Below are positions 51,155 through 61,291 of a DNA stretch of 64,000 bases, piece by piece; within the stretch, counting starts at the first letter, position 1, and each line of letters opens with the position of its first letter. The position numbers and the translations under genes were made by a program. Below the pieces are notes generated by a model. It ran no database searches. It was not told the origin of the DNA and saw nothing but the letters and a program-made list of their open reading frames with translations. Source of the DNA: Circinella umbellata (lineage: Eukaryota > Mucoromycota > Mucoromycetes > Mucorales > Lichtheimiaceae). The stretch is taken from positions 682,001 to 746,000 of the forward strand of contig JAIWNF010000006.1 in the NCBI GenBank assembly GCA_025093555.1, read 5' to 3'.

Positions 51155-52416
51155 ATGTTATCTAAACTCGTTCTCGCTGTTACGCTTGGCTTTGCCGCAG
51201 TCAATGCTCAATCAACTTTTCAATTCAAAGAAACTTATCCTGTACCCTCTGAAATCCCTCAACCTAAGCAAGAATGGCTTAGCTTGATTAGTAATGCTAC
51301 CATTTCAGATGCTCCCATTATTCAGCTGGTTAATGAAGGTAAGTAATAGTAATATTATTTATAATACAAAATGGAATATGTGAAAACAGCAGTGGATATT
51401 CACATATAATTATAATGATTTTCTTTAGAACTTCAAGAACCTCAAGGTGTCACTGGTGATCCAAACTGTGTTTGGACATTTACTAACTGTCTTGGTCCTG
51501 AAGATTTGTACACTTGTCCTCCAAAGATTTGGAGCCACACCTTTGATGATGGACCTTCAGAATTTACCCCAAAGCTTTTAGATTATCTTGATAGTGTTAA
51601 TGAGAAAGTTACCTTTTTTGTCGTTGGTGGACAAGTTATTCAATACCCTGAGACCTTAAAACGCGCTTTTGACGCAGGCCACGAAATTGCCATGCATACA
51701 TGGTCCCATAACTATATGACAACATTGACCAACGAACAATTGGTTGCTGAACTCAAATGGACTGAATCAGCTATCAAGGAAGTCACTGGTGTTTCTCCTC
51801 GTTTCATTCGTCCTCCTTTCGGTAACATTGATAACCGTGTCCGTGACATCTGTAAAGCTCTTGGATTTGTTCGTATGTATTATATATATATATATCTGTT
51901 TTATTCTATTAAGAACGTTAATTATGAAGATTGTATTATATATTTGATTAATAACACAAAAACTATTTTTGTTATATTCTCATTGTAGCTGTCATTTGGT
52001 CTGTTGATACTAACGATTGGTATTTGAACGAACAAGCTGGATCTTTCCAACCTGCATGGATCAATGGTAATGTTACTGAATGGGCCTCCACAAACACAAC
52101 CACTGGTGGAATGTCTTTAGCTCACGACTTGTATAATGTTACTGTCGATGCTGCTCTTGAGTACATGCCCACTCTTATTGATGCCTTTGAACTTCAAACT
52201 GTCGGTCAGTGTAACAAGCAACAAGCATATAAGGAAGGTGCTGGAAACGTCAATGGCACTTCTTCTACTCAGCCCAACGGACCTGCTAGCTCCTCGGGTT
52301 CAGCTCCCGATTCCACTGTTTCCGTTCAAAAAGACGAAAGCAGTGCTACACGTGTCTTGGCTACTGGCATGATTGGCTTTGTCCTTGCAGGTGCTGCTGC
52401 TCTCTTGGCCGCATAA
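51155..52416 (+). CDS. Chitin deacetylase, GPI-anchored type
   Basis: Three exons, 51155-51338, 51429-51872 and 51989-52416, give 351 aa. A signal peptide (residues 1 to about 18, ending VNA) leads to a NodB domain. Motif 1 is SHTFDDGPSEFT with Asp101/Asp102. Motif 2 is MHTWSH with the metal ligands His151 and His155. Motif 3 is RFIRPPFGNID. Motif 4 is SVDTNDW. LEYMPTLIDAF comes near the end of the domain. A Ser/Thr/Pro-rich stalk and a hydrophobic C-terminus (VLATGMIGFVLAGAAALLAA) fit a GPI anchor. The enzyme removes acetyl groups from chitin to make chitosan, a main wall polymer of Mucorales. The frame is intact and Pro replaces the usual Tyr in motif 3 (RPPF). Confidence 0.95.
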
Positions 52417-53769
52417 AAAAAATAGTAATCATCTTATCATCATTATCTTCATCGTTAGTATGGTTATTTTTTTCTTCCATTTTATTTATTATCATCCATT
52501 CTGTTGTAATATTTTTGTACTACTGTTCTTCGTATCCCATTACCAACTTTCTTCATGTTTCCAAAGTCAAAACACTCTATCTAACTAAACAAATTTATTG
52601 CCATACCAAAAAAAAAAAAGGAGGGGCGCATATAATCATCACATTTCCCATCTTATATACATATAAAAAAAACATACAAGTCAAGAAATCTTGTTTTGTT
52701 TTTTAATCATATAACTCAAATCATTTTGATACCATTGTATCTTTTTTTTAAAAAAAGAAAATACATTTTTTTTCTTGCATATTAAAGTTCTTTAAAAACA
52801 TGTTTTATCTCAGGTTCAATTTTATGCATGTGGCTATTATTTTGAGTATCCGCAATTGTACGTATGGATAATTAGAATTAAAAAAATTTGGTTTTTATTT
52901 TACGCCTCTGTTGAACACAGCTTCTTGTCAGACATTTTTGTTGGAGATCGATATAGAAAGTAAAAAAATAAATGAAAACGCTGCACACACAATCAGGGGA
53001 AAGGGGGAGAGGGAAAGTCGAAAGGAAAGTCTATGATATGGACGGAGGAGTAAAGAAATATTGTCGGTAGAACTGATTAGTAGAATAAAGAAAACGAGGA
53101 GAAAAAGAAGACAAAAAGAATAAAAGAATAAAAATAAAAAAAAAGGAAACGGGAGTGAAGAGTACAAATAAGGCAAAAAAAAGAAGAATAATAAAGAGAG
53201 TTCAGAAAAGTACTTGCTCTGCTGCAGAAGGAGGATTAAGCCATAACGAGTGCCTTTCCAGGAGAATCGACATGGTATTGTTGTAATTGTTGTCAGGATG
53301 ATGCTATGGATCGAGTTCTGCAATTTTTTTTACACACAATTAACCAAATGTTACTAAGATATTGTTTTTTCCATGTTGAAGTACGATGTATTTTTGGTAG
53401 TTGATTGAGTATATGTGAAAGGGGGTCATCATATTGAAATGATACTTGTAATCGATGGTGCATGCAAAGGCATTGAATAGCATTTGTTGTTTGGTAAAAC
53501 GTTCGGTATTCCATCTCGAACACGTTTTCCTGTGGCCACCAAGGAGCTAAGTATGCATAATTACAGGTTTTTCCAAATCAATTGCGACAAGCAGCTGCAT
53601 CACTCACTAAAGATTTCCGTTCCCTAAGAAACGAATTTACGCTGGTAATTCGTTGCGCTGCTGGCTTTGCGTTTATATTTTTGCGTCCCCTTTTGCACTT
53701 TTAATAATATGATTATATATCACCTTTTATTTTATTGAAATATAAAACAAAGAAAAAATTACAGCGGCT
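52417..53769. other. Intergenic with weak gene traces
   Basis: The first 500 bp hold T-rich sequence after the chitin deacetylase. On the minus strand, 53510-53300 reads MEYRTFYQTTNAIQCLCMHH and then DDPLSHILNQLP. On the plus strand, 53573-53640 reads QLRQAAASLTKDFRSLRNE. Both look coding-like but are short, unrecognised and not connected by sensible splice sites. They may be decayed gene pieces. Confidence 0.35.
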
Positions 53770-54300
53770 TGTTACAAAGTTAATCCATCAATGACACAAT
53801 GATCCTGAGTTTGACTTTCCCAATTGCTGTGTATATATAGATGAAGCTGGTCTCCATATACGTAGTAATTTTGGTTGATCCGAGAAAGTAAGTTCTATTT
53901 GATCTGTAATTCTTTCGCAACGTGGTGTATCCACTACTATCCTCAATGCTATCTGTAAGCTTGTTATGATCAATGTGTCGCTTAGAAAACCACAATCTGT
54001 GCAAGAAAATTAGTAAAAAACGAAAGCGAAATGATGATACCACTTTGTTGGATGCCCGCATTGTAACGCGCACAGAAATTTTTATCGAGTTCCTCAACCA
54101 GATTATGAATATTCTTAATGAGAATAATATAAGAGAACGTCATTTGGTAATGGACAACGCGCTCATTCATACAAATCAATCAACTGGTTGTCTTGTATAA
54201 CAATGTGGGTTACAAGTGCATGTATCTTGCTCCCTAACCCTCGTTCTCCATCCAATTAAATAGTTCTGGTCAGAGAAAAAACCAAGTAAGTATGAGATCT
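53770..54300 (+). pseudogene. DDE_3-type transposase relic, catalytic core part
   Basis: Plus-strand pieces read CVYIDEAGLHIR (first catalytic Asp region), then SQRGVSTTILNAI, a KKRKRND insert, IVTRTEIFIEFLNQ and RHLVMDNALIHTN (second catalytic Asp region). A degraded stretch near 54230-54270 corresponds to the region before the catalytic Glu. Stops and frame changes separate the pieces. The same family resemblance as for the relic at 36740-37560 is inferred, and this copy keeps the middle that the other one lacks. The N-terminal part is missing here. Confidence 0.6.
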
Positions 54301-54539
54301 GGTTAGCATTATTGGTTCTTTATTTAGTAATGGTGGGTAAAATACAATGTGTGATGATGGGTAGTAGCAGTTTTGAAAGTAGGGGGGAAGATGCTATGAT
54401 TGATGATAATGTTACGATATGTAATAAATATGATGCATTAGAAGGAGATGCATTTGTCGTTGTCGTTGTTGTGATCATACATTATCCTCCTCATCGTTAT
54501 CAGCATAGTCACAGCAATTCTCAGTAGTCAAATCACATA

Positions 54540-55858
54540 CACTTTTTGGTACGTTCATTCTTCGGCGTGAAGAAAATAAAATGATGTTGACTTGTCTCAG
54601 AAGGTAATATAATACTTCTAGTTCGTTTATAATTCGCTTCTTGGCGTTTCTTTTCAGATAAAACTGTGGCTGCTAATTGGATAATCTCATCGATATTTGA
54701 CAATTATATACAATCAACAATGGAGTAAAATCAAAACGCCTTGTAAGCTATACAACGAACCAGGCAAAAAAAATAAAAATAAAACCAAAATACCTTCCAT
54801 GTATAGAGCAGCTGCACCGACTTTTTGAACCGTTTATTAATATCATAGAACGCAGTTGGGACAAACATATCATCCACCTTTGCAAGAATAAAAGTACCTC
54901 CTTCCTTGCACATCATATTAAGTGTACCGGTTCGTCCTATAATAACTGTCAATGCTTACATCGATAAGTGAACATATAGGTAAATATGGTAAAATACAGC
55001 AAGCCAAAATGACAGTCCATGTATGTGATATACCGTACAGTGATTATTCGTTAAACCAGTACTCGTTAAACCTGTATTTTGCTAAACTGGTGATATTTTA
55101 TATATACTTAATAAAATACCAGTGATTATATAAACCAGTATCCGTGAGCTTTCCTAAATATTTACCGAGTTTGTAATACGTAGTATTATTTTATTTTTTA
55201 TTACGTATAAAATATTGGACTTTTTATTGGTAAAAGCAGTAATACACAAATCATTATTGTTGTCAAAAGAAAGCTTCTCAAAAGTGTCAACTTTACAAAG
55301 ATGTTTTTTTCTTCTTCCTCATCTACGTACGTACGTACTTCTTTTCGACTTTATCATGTACTTGTTCATTACCATTGAATATGTATATCTTGTTGATACA
55401 ATTCATTTTTATTCATTTATTAAACTGCTAACCATGGTCTATATTAATATACACTTTATTGTAAATTCATTATTGATTCAATCTCTGGTTCATTATCACT
55501 ATTTGATAAATACCCTATTACATATCATTTTTTTATTTTATCCGTATAGCTTAATTTATTTATATGTAATTATTTTTCCATTATGTTCTACATATTAGCA
55601 CCAACTGTTAAGCCGGTAATTCGCTAAACCGGTACGAATCCTCACATATATTGAGTACCAGCTTAACGAATAATCACTGCACATCTTTTTCGAATCAAGC
55701 CCTTCATCCGAATCATATGGTAAATCCAGTAATGAATCAAGTAGACAGCAGTTTGCTCGAACGTTCTTGCACTCTTGTTTTTTTGCCGTCATGGGAGTTG
55801 CATTGTTCGCTTTCCACTCGCACGATAAAATACTATGACCTTGTAACGATACTAACAT
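54540..55858 (-). pseudogene. Gene of unknown, probably multicopy family, split by a 642-bp insertion
   Basis: The upstream piece (55858-55680, minus strand) reads ILSCEWKANNATPMTAKKQE and then KNVRANCCLLDSLLDLPYD. The downstream piece (about 54945-54780) reads GRTGTLNMMCKEGGTFILAK, then VDDMFVPTAFYDINKRFKKS and LLYTWK, with an intron to a last exon near 54735-54545 (AATVLSEKKRQEANYKR). Between the pieces lies the element at 55038-55679. From memory the parts resemble a repetitive hypothetical family of mucoralean genomes, with the two parts in this order; this link is an inference. The protein's function is unknown. Confidence 0.45.
55038..55679. mobile_element. Pogo-like MITE with inverted terminal repeats
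   Basis: The left end begins CAGTGATTATTCGTTAA at 55038, and the right end (complement, read inward from 55679) begins with the same 17 bases. Both then continue with a GTACTC block. The left flank is TA (55036-55037) and the right flank is CA, consistent with a TA target duplication with one changed base. Related motifs such as GTTAAACC and GCTAAACCGG recur just inside both ends. CAGT-type ends and TA targets are typical of the pogo/Fot1/Tigger group. The 642-bp AT-rich interior encodes no transposase, so it is non-autonomous. Confidence 0.75.
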
Positions 55859-56529
55859 ATCGATCTTGCGACCTTGTGACCCATTATATTGTGAGCGGCA
55901 CTAAACCACATGTAGTAAATGATTCAACAAGCTGTACGTGATACGAAAAATATAACAGCTCATACGTTAATAAAGCTAGCTGTTTAAAATAGTGTTGTTA
56001 CTGTGGGTTTGACTTCTAGTTAAAAAAATTATAACGTTTATGAAACATTTGCAATCGGCAAGTTGATGTATTGTTAACTGGATTCACAACAAGAGGCGTA
56101 TTGATATAGAGCATGATCAGCGATTGTGTAAATTTATAGAGATAAATTGAATTAGCAGCACAGTTAAGTGTTAAATAATAATGACCAACTACATGAAGAA
56201 GAAAAAAGCGGAGGATGTGAATTTGGAAAAAAAGAAATAATATTATTGTTACAAACAGTTTGTCGATCGACCTTATTGGTTTAATAAAATTATACTACAA
56301 ACGAGGGAAACTGATACAGTATAACGTTTAAGCAAACTCGTACGTATTATTAGTTTGATTGAGTCTGTAAATATTGCTGGGCAAGTGTATCAAATACCGG
56401 TTTAATGGGTTCCAGCTTACCGGTGAATTTTCGTCTGAATTCAATATTATCTATTTATTATCGCTTCTCTTCAATCAAAATTTCTTCCTCCACGTTATAA
56501 TCAATACTGTCTTTGGATCTTACTATCAC

Positions 56530-56964
56530 AAGCATTTAATAGTAAAACCAATGGAACACATTATGAGGAAGTGTATTACTATAAAGGTTGTCAACGAGGA
56601 CGAGCTCGGGAGACCATCTATCTTCCAGTTTCTTGCTCCAAAAAACATTGTTATAGAGCAGTAACGAGACAAGGTTTTTATCCTATCTTATTTTAATAAT
56701 GATAGTATAAATACTCATTTGTTATGTGAAGTTTTTATTCTAACGACATGAAACATATTTTTTATTAATATATAACGAAAGATTGAAAACCGAAAGCGTT
56801 CTCTTGGATTGTATCAGTTTAACTTATATTATCGAGACAACAACAACGATCTTATTGAATTGAAACATGACGAAGATCTCGATTGTGCATTGAAACGACA
56901 TTTATCATTCTTACAAGCAGATACGTTTCTTTGTGTTATTGTCAAAAATAATCATAATTATTAA
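56530..56964 (+). pseudogene. PB1-domain-like fragment
   Basis: The second piece (56782-56964, preceded by AAAG and ended by TAA) reads SLGLYQFNLYYRDNNNDLIE and then LKHDEDLDCALKRHLSFLQ. This fits the OPCA half of PB1 domains (Tyr-x-Asp ... Asp-Glu-Asp-Leu). An upstream piece around 56568-56655 reads CITIKVVNEDELGRPSIFQF, which could be the first half. A GT donor at 56660 does not bring the two into the same frame, so either an exon is missed or the gene is broken. PB1 domains mediate protein-protein pairing. Nothing else of the gene is seen. Confidence 0.35.
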
Positions 56965-59900
56965 AATGCTCTGCTCGTACATAACAACAATTTGTTCGAG
57001 ATATTGTTTGTTTAGTAATGCAATACTGTAACTTAAACAAAAATAAAAAATGAGGAGTTGTTTATATAATAAATTATTAAAATGGCAATGATTTATTATA
57101 TGATATAAAGTGTTTTTAATGGTATTTGAATTATATGTATCTAGCATATGGATTAGGGGGGATGGCTGTTTAATATATAATTTAGGATGTGGGAGGGTCT
57201 ATATTACACGTTGAAATAATGCTTATGCAAAACTTTACTTTCGGAGTAAAAGATAATCGGCCTTGGCTTGATAAGAAGTAGTAGCACTAGGTGGATTTTG
57301 ATTTTCTAGCCCGTCAAAAAGGCTATTTGACTCCTTCTTCAAACGACTTGAGATTGATAATCTTGCTGACTCCTTTCCGAGAGAGTTTGCACTAGTATTG
57401 CTATTGCTGGAAGTTGATTGATGACTAGCATTGTCCAAAGTAGATAATACGTAAAAGATATACAGTAGTGAGCTGAAGTATTCAATATATGCACATTCTT
57501 GGAGAAAAATTTCATAGTATCCGTTAATTTTCACACCTCTTTATTTTCACTAAAAAAATGGAAAATGGCCCTATGAAATTAACGGGGATCTTCCGTAGTT
57601 ACTTTTTTGACTAAACCTCTTTTTTTTGTTCTTTTATAAGTTTACCCTGTCTCGCTTCGCTTGACTAAGGAAGTCTCTTTACGCTTCGCTTTCCTGGGTC
57701 ATTTGGCGATGGTCGTTGCAAAGGGTTCCTTTTTCTCCCCGGGAACTCTAAAAGATGCTTTCTGCATGGTATAGCAGGTATGTTCAAAACTATAATTTAA
57801 TGAATGTTTTTTCTTTTCATCTGTCCTACGTAGTAGTTCCTTTTTTTTTCGTGTAGTAGTGTTTTTGCTAATAAAACTTTCTTTTTTTTTAATAAATAGT
57901 ACGTATGTCAAAATTTGATATTATTCAATTTGAGGCAAGATTCATATACCCAGAAGTATATGGTCACAATTCATTCTAGCAAATCCCTAGTAGCACTCAA
58001 TCTAACTGTACTCGCAGTGGGATTTAGGATACATTATAGTTAAATGATAATTATCTTCGATTCCTTCTTATAATGCATTTTTTGTTCTCTGAAGCCATGT
58101 TATAGAACCTAGTAATTATTACACACAATGAGAATATTAATCCTTAGTTGGATCCACTTTACAATTTGCAATCCATTTTTTTTCTTACATTATATAGTGC
58201 ATTTTCAAACTAAAAGTTATGGTTCTTTTAAAATATGGTTAATTTACCTTAAACCAATTTCATCTTTGAGTTTTTCAAAAAAGTAACATACATCTTCTGC
58301 ACCCATCCTTTATTATTATTATTTTGATAAACTCGTCTGTATCATACACTATCTCAATAACTCTGTTCGATTCCCGTCATACTTGAATGTTTCTTCGATA
58401 CTTAAGTGAACCAAAAGCTATAAACTTTGGTAGCCTAAGAAAAAAACGTTTTATCTATAAAAATTGAAAAAGTAAATCTTGATATTTTGTTCTTTCAATG
58501 TCAAAAAGTACAACTCTTGGATTACATTGTTAAAATACAAGTACATAAATATATAGCCCCCTTTTTTTAAATTGATAAACATACAGGTTAACAACTGACT
58601 TGATAATCCGTTGAATGATTTTTGTTTTTCCTTTCGATAAAATTAATAACTCAATCATGGCATCCAACCTATCAATCTTCTTTTTTTTTTGACGTTCTAA
58701 ATTACAAAAAAAAAAAAGGTAAACCCCAAGTCAGTGATAGGTCTTTGTTTTTCTTTCAACCATCGGCTATTATAATCTTTTTTTCTACCTTGATGATTTG
58801 TCATATTTGTTGTTCTAAAACAGGATCAAACTTCCCCCCCCCTTTCGCTTATTTTTCTTTAAACGAAAATAAAAGGTTGCTATGTTCCATACTTTGAACT
58901 TCCAAGGTAATTGTTACTCTAGCAACGATGTTATCATAGTTTTGTTTATTCTGTTTATTAAGTGTTGCATCACTCATCTTATTTACTATTATTTTTTTTT
59001 TATTTTTTTTATCAGGTTAGTGCAAGGAATGTCGTTTAGCTTGCCTGAGGTGCTTTGGGTACTTCATTAATAATACATGTTTTTGAATTCTCAAGGTAAT
59101 TGTTTTTATAATATTGTGAATTTTTTTTATCTTTTTATTTCGTTTTGAAGTGATGAACAAGTTACTCATTTTTTCGTTTCTTTTAATTCGACAGCTTCGG
59201 CCAGGGGTGCTGCGTGGTTCGTATTACGTAGCATGAGTTATTCCAAGTGAAAGTGGAGATGTTGCTTTGTTCTGTACTTACGTGCATTGAACTTTTCCAT
59301 TAGTAGCGCACGTCTTTTGACTGTCAAGATGATGACAAAAAGCAAAAGAATATTCGTATGTATATGTTTTAGAAGTTACACAGTTATTTCTTTTTTTGCT
59401 AACTTGATTTTATTTTTATTTTCAGTTCGGTCGAGAATACTAGTTAGTTTGGGATTTCATGTCAAGAGTTTGTTTCAAGGCACTGTTTGAATTTCATGTC
59501 TAAAGTTTATTTCAAGGCATTGCTTGGATTTTTCTTTGTGTGGTGGTCCATTATAAAAGAAAACTATTTCGACTTTTAAAGCTATTTCCAAATTTTGTAT
59601 TTTCTACTTTGTATTGATAATAAACCTTCCACCTCTTGATGATGATTTTTAATTGATGACTATATGTTTCTTTTGTGCTTATGCTAAAACGACTGTTTTC
59701 TCATTAGCGGGCTGCACGCTGCTTCGCGTAGTTGTTTTCATCCGCTCCTCCAAGTCGAATTGACTCGCTTTCTTGTACTTGTCTTGAGACACCATCATTG
59801 AATGAATTTCTTGACGCAAATAATTCGAAAAAAAAAACCTGTAGAGTTTCACTTTAGACATTTTTCAGCTGTAGCTTATAGCCTTAACTTATAGCCAATC

Positions 59901-60572
59901 CGCAGTGGGATAAAACCAACTTGCAATGGGATGAGATGTTTTTTTTTGTTTCCTATGATGACTTTAATTATTATATGTATACGGATTTTCACTTTGTATG
60001 CTATTAACTGCTGTTCTGCATTATGTTATCAATATTTGCTATTACTATAGACAGCAAAGTTGTTGTTACAATTCACACCTGCCATTGCAAAATATGTGAT
60101 TCTGTCAAGATTTAAAATTACACCGCCATTGTTAATTATCACCTCCTGCCAATCACAAAATACACACCACCAATCAAAAGACACTCTTTTTTCCTTTAAA
60201 CACACACGTAATATCTATGCTGTATAATGAAGAGAGGTTGCGACAAAAAAAAAGAGGGGGGGTGCATGATTTTTTATTAGTAGGTTAACCCAATGGAATG
60301 GTAGTTGTAACCCGAGAGAGAAAAAATTAATTTGTTCACCCGAAAAAATTACTGGTACCTCTGATGGCTCTTATAAATGAACTTTTTACTAAATGATGAT
60401 GATTTAAAACTATTGTATAATTCAGCAGTCAAGATACTTTAGGGGAAGGAGGTAGAGATATTCAATAAAACATGGTTTATATTTGATGAGTGTGAATGTA
60501 CTGAAGATACTCACTACTATATACATCTCATTAACAAAAGATGATTTTAATTAATTACGGACTTGGGTAATT
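56965..60572. other. Gene-poor, T-rich 3.6-kb stretch
   Basis: No gene can be supported. A minus-strand Ser-rich frame at 57460-57235 (SRLKKESNSLFDGLENQ) could be a transposase fragment, but the evidence is too thin. Two patches with repeated GCTTCGC-type words (about 57650-57700 and 59705-59740) differ in composition from the AT-rich surroundings. T homopolymers are common between 58500 and 59200. Confidence 0.4.
59454..59527. repeat. 37-bp direct tandem duplication
   Basis: Two adjacent units begin ATTTCATGTC and contain TTTCAAGGCA. The first spans 59454-59490 and the second 59491-59527, with a few base differences. No gene is associated. Confidence 0.7.
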
Positions 60573-60780
60573 TTGCAGTACTTTTTTGCAGTACTTTTTT
60601 GCAGTAGTAGTCGGACAAGACCGGAGATTTTCCGCACAATTGACCGGATTTTATCGAGTATTACTAACTATAAAAGGTGCTTTGCGGTACTCCTTGCAGT
60701 AGTTTGCAGTAGTTTGCGGTACTCCTTGCAGTAGTTTGCGGTAGTTTGCAGTACTACCAGTCTATTCTTGCGGTAGTTTA
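60573..60780. repeat. GCAGTA / GCGGTA minisatellite upstream of the MULE
   Basis: Irregular tandem words TTGCAGTAGT, TTGCGGTACTCC and TTTTTTGCAGTAC recur about a dozen times. Two blocks (60573-60610 and 60680-60780) flank a unique part with TCGGACAAGACCGG. The location 380 bp before the MULE frame suggests it is the element's terminal or subterminal region, which would need the other end outside the window to confirm. Confidence 0.7.
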
Positions 60781-61099
60781 CACATGTGCTAAAGAAAAAA
60801 AGAAAAACCAACTTTTATAAACTGTTTCTCTTCATTTTCGATCATTCTATTCAGATTCTTTTTTTGGCCAGTAATAAGCTTTTTTTTTCCAACAGAAATA
60901 TGTTCATTTAATAAATATAACTGTAAGTATTTCGAGAGGAATTTGTTTTATCCGTATCACGTAAAAGTTTTCTTTTTTTTTGACTTCGGAATTAGAAGTT
61001 TTCCATTTATTAGTCTCACTCCGATTTAAATGGAAAAATCAAGTTACAAGAAGAACTTTCTAGTTGTTTCTATTTTTCTATAAGTTTCACATGAAAAAG

Positions 61100-61107
61100 T
61101 ATAAATA
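61100..61107 (+). promoter_or_regulatory. TATA box candidate of the MULE
   Basis: TATAAATA lies 53 bp before the ATG at 61161 and 184 bp before the first in-frame ATG of the transposase. Confidence 0.5.
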
Positions 61108-61160
61108 CTTCATGCCCCTGAGGTTTAAACACGATAATTAATTTTTTATCATTTTTTAAC

Positions 61161-61277
61161 ATGTCAAGCATTGAACAAACAAATAATAATCTCGCTGATC
61201 ATTTTCCACAATTCCCATCTGGAGATGCTGAAATTACCATTCGAGCACACTATTCGTCAATTGGAAAATACATGTGA
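61161..61277 (+). CDS. Short leading frame of the MULE, 38 aa, out of frame with the transposase
   Basis: The frame from ATG 61161 encodes MSSIEQTNNNLADHFPQF and continues to SSIGKYM before TGA at 61275-61277. The transposase frame becomes open right there, one base out of step. Composition and position suggest it is the true N-terminus cut off by a one-base change, or else an upstream reading frame. No GT-AG intron that would repair it was seen. Confidence 0.4.
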   Translation: MSSIEQTNNNLADHFPQFPSGDAEITIRAHYSSIGKYM

Positions 61278-61291
61278 AAACAACTACTCAA

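Noticed and set aside
52928..53323. Minus-strand 131-codon frame with many Phe/Leu
   Set aside because: Low-complexity A/G-rich sequence on the opposite strand gives Phe/Leu/Ser runs; no domain and no plausible start context.
55215..55598. 127-codon plus-strand frame inside the MITE
   Set aside because: Its hydrophobic, Tyr/Leu/Phe-rich content is what AT-rich sequence gives by chance; no transposase motif.
57699..57911. Minus-strand frame with Lys-rich content near the GCTTCGC words
   Set aside because: Composed of A-rich homopolymers; no resemblance to a known protein.
58360..58395. tRNA B-box-like GTTCGATTCCC
   Set aside because: No matching A box, acceptor stem or cloverleaf could be drawn around it.
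60573..60780. Repeat array considered as a CRISPR-like array
   Set aside because: Units are short, irregular and without spacers of uniform size, and the genome is eukaryotic.
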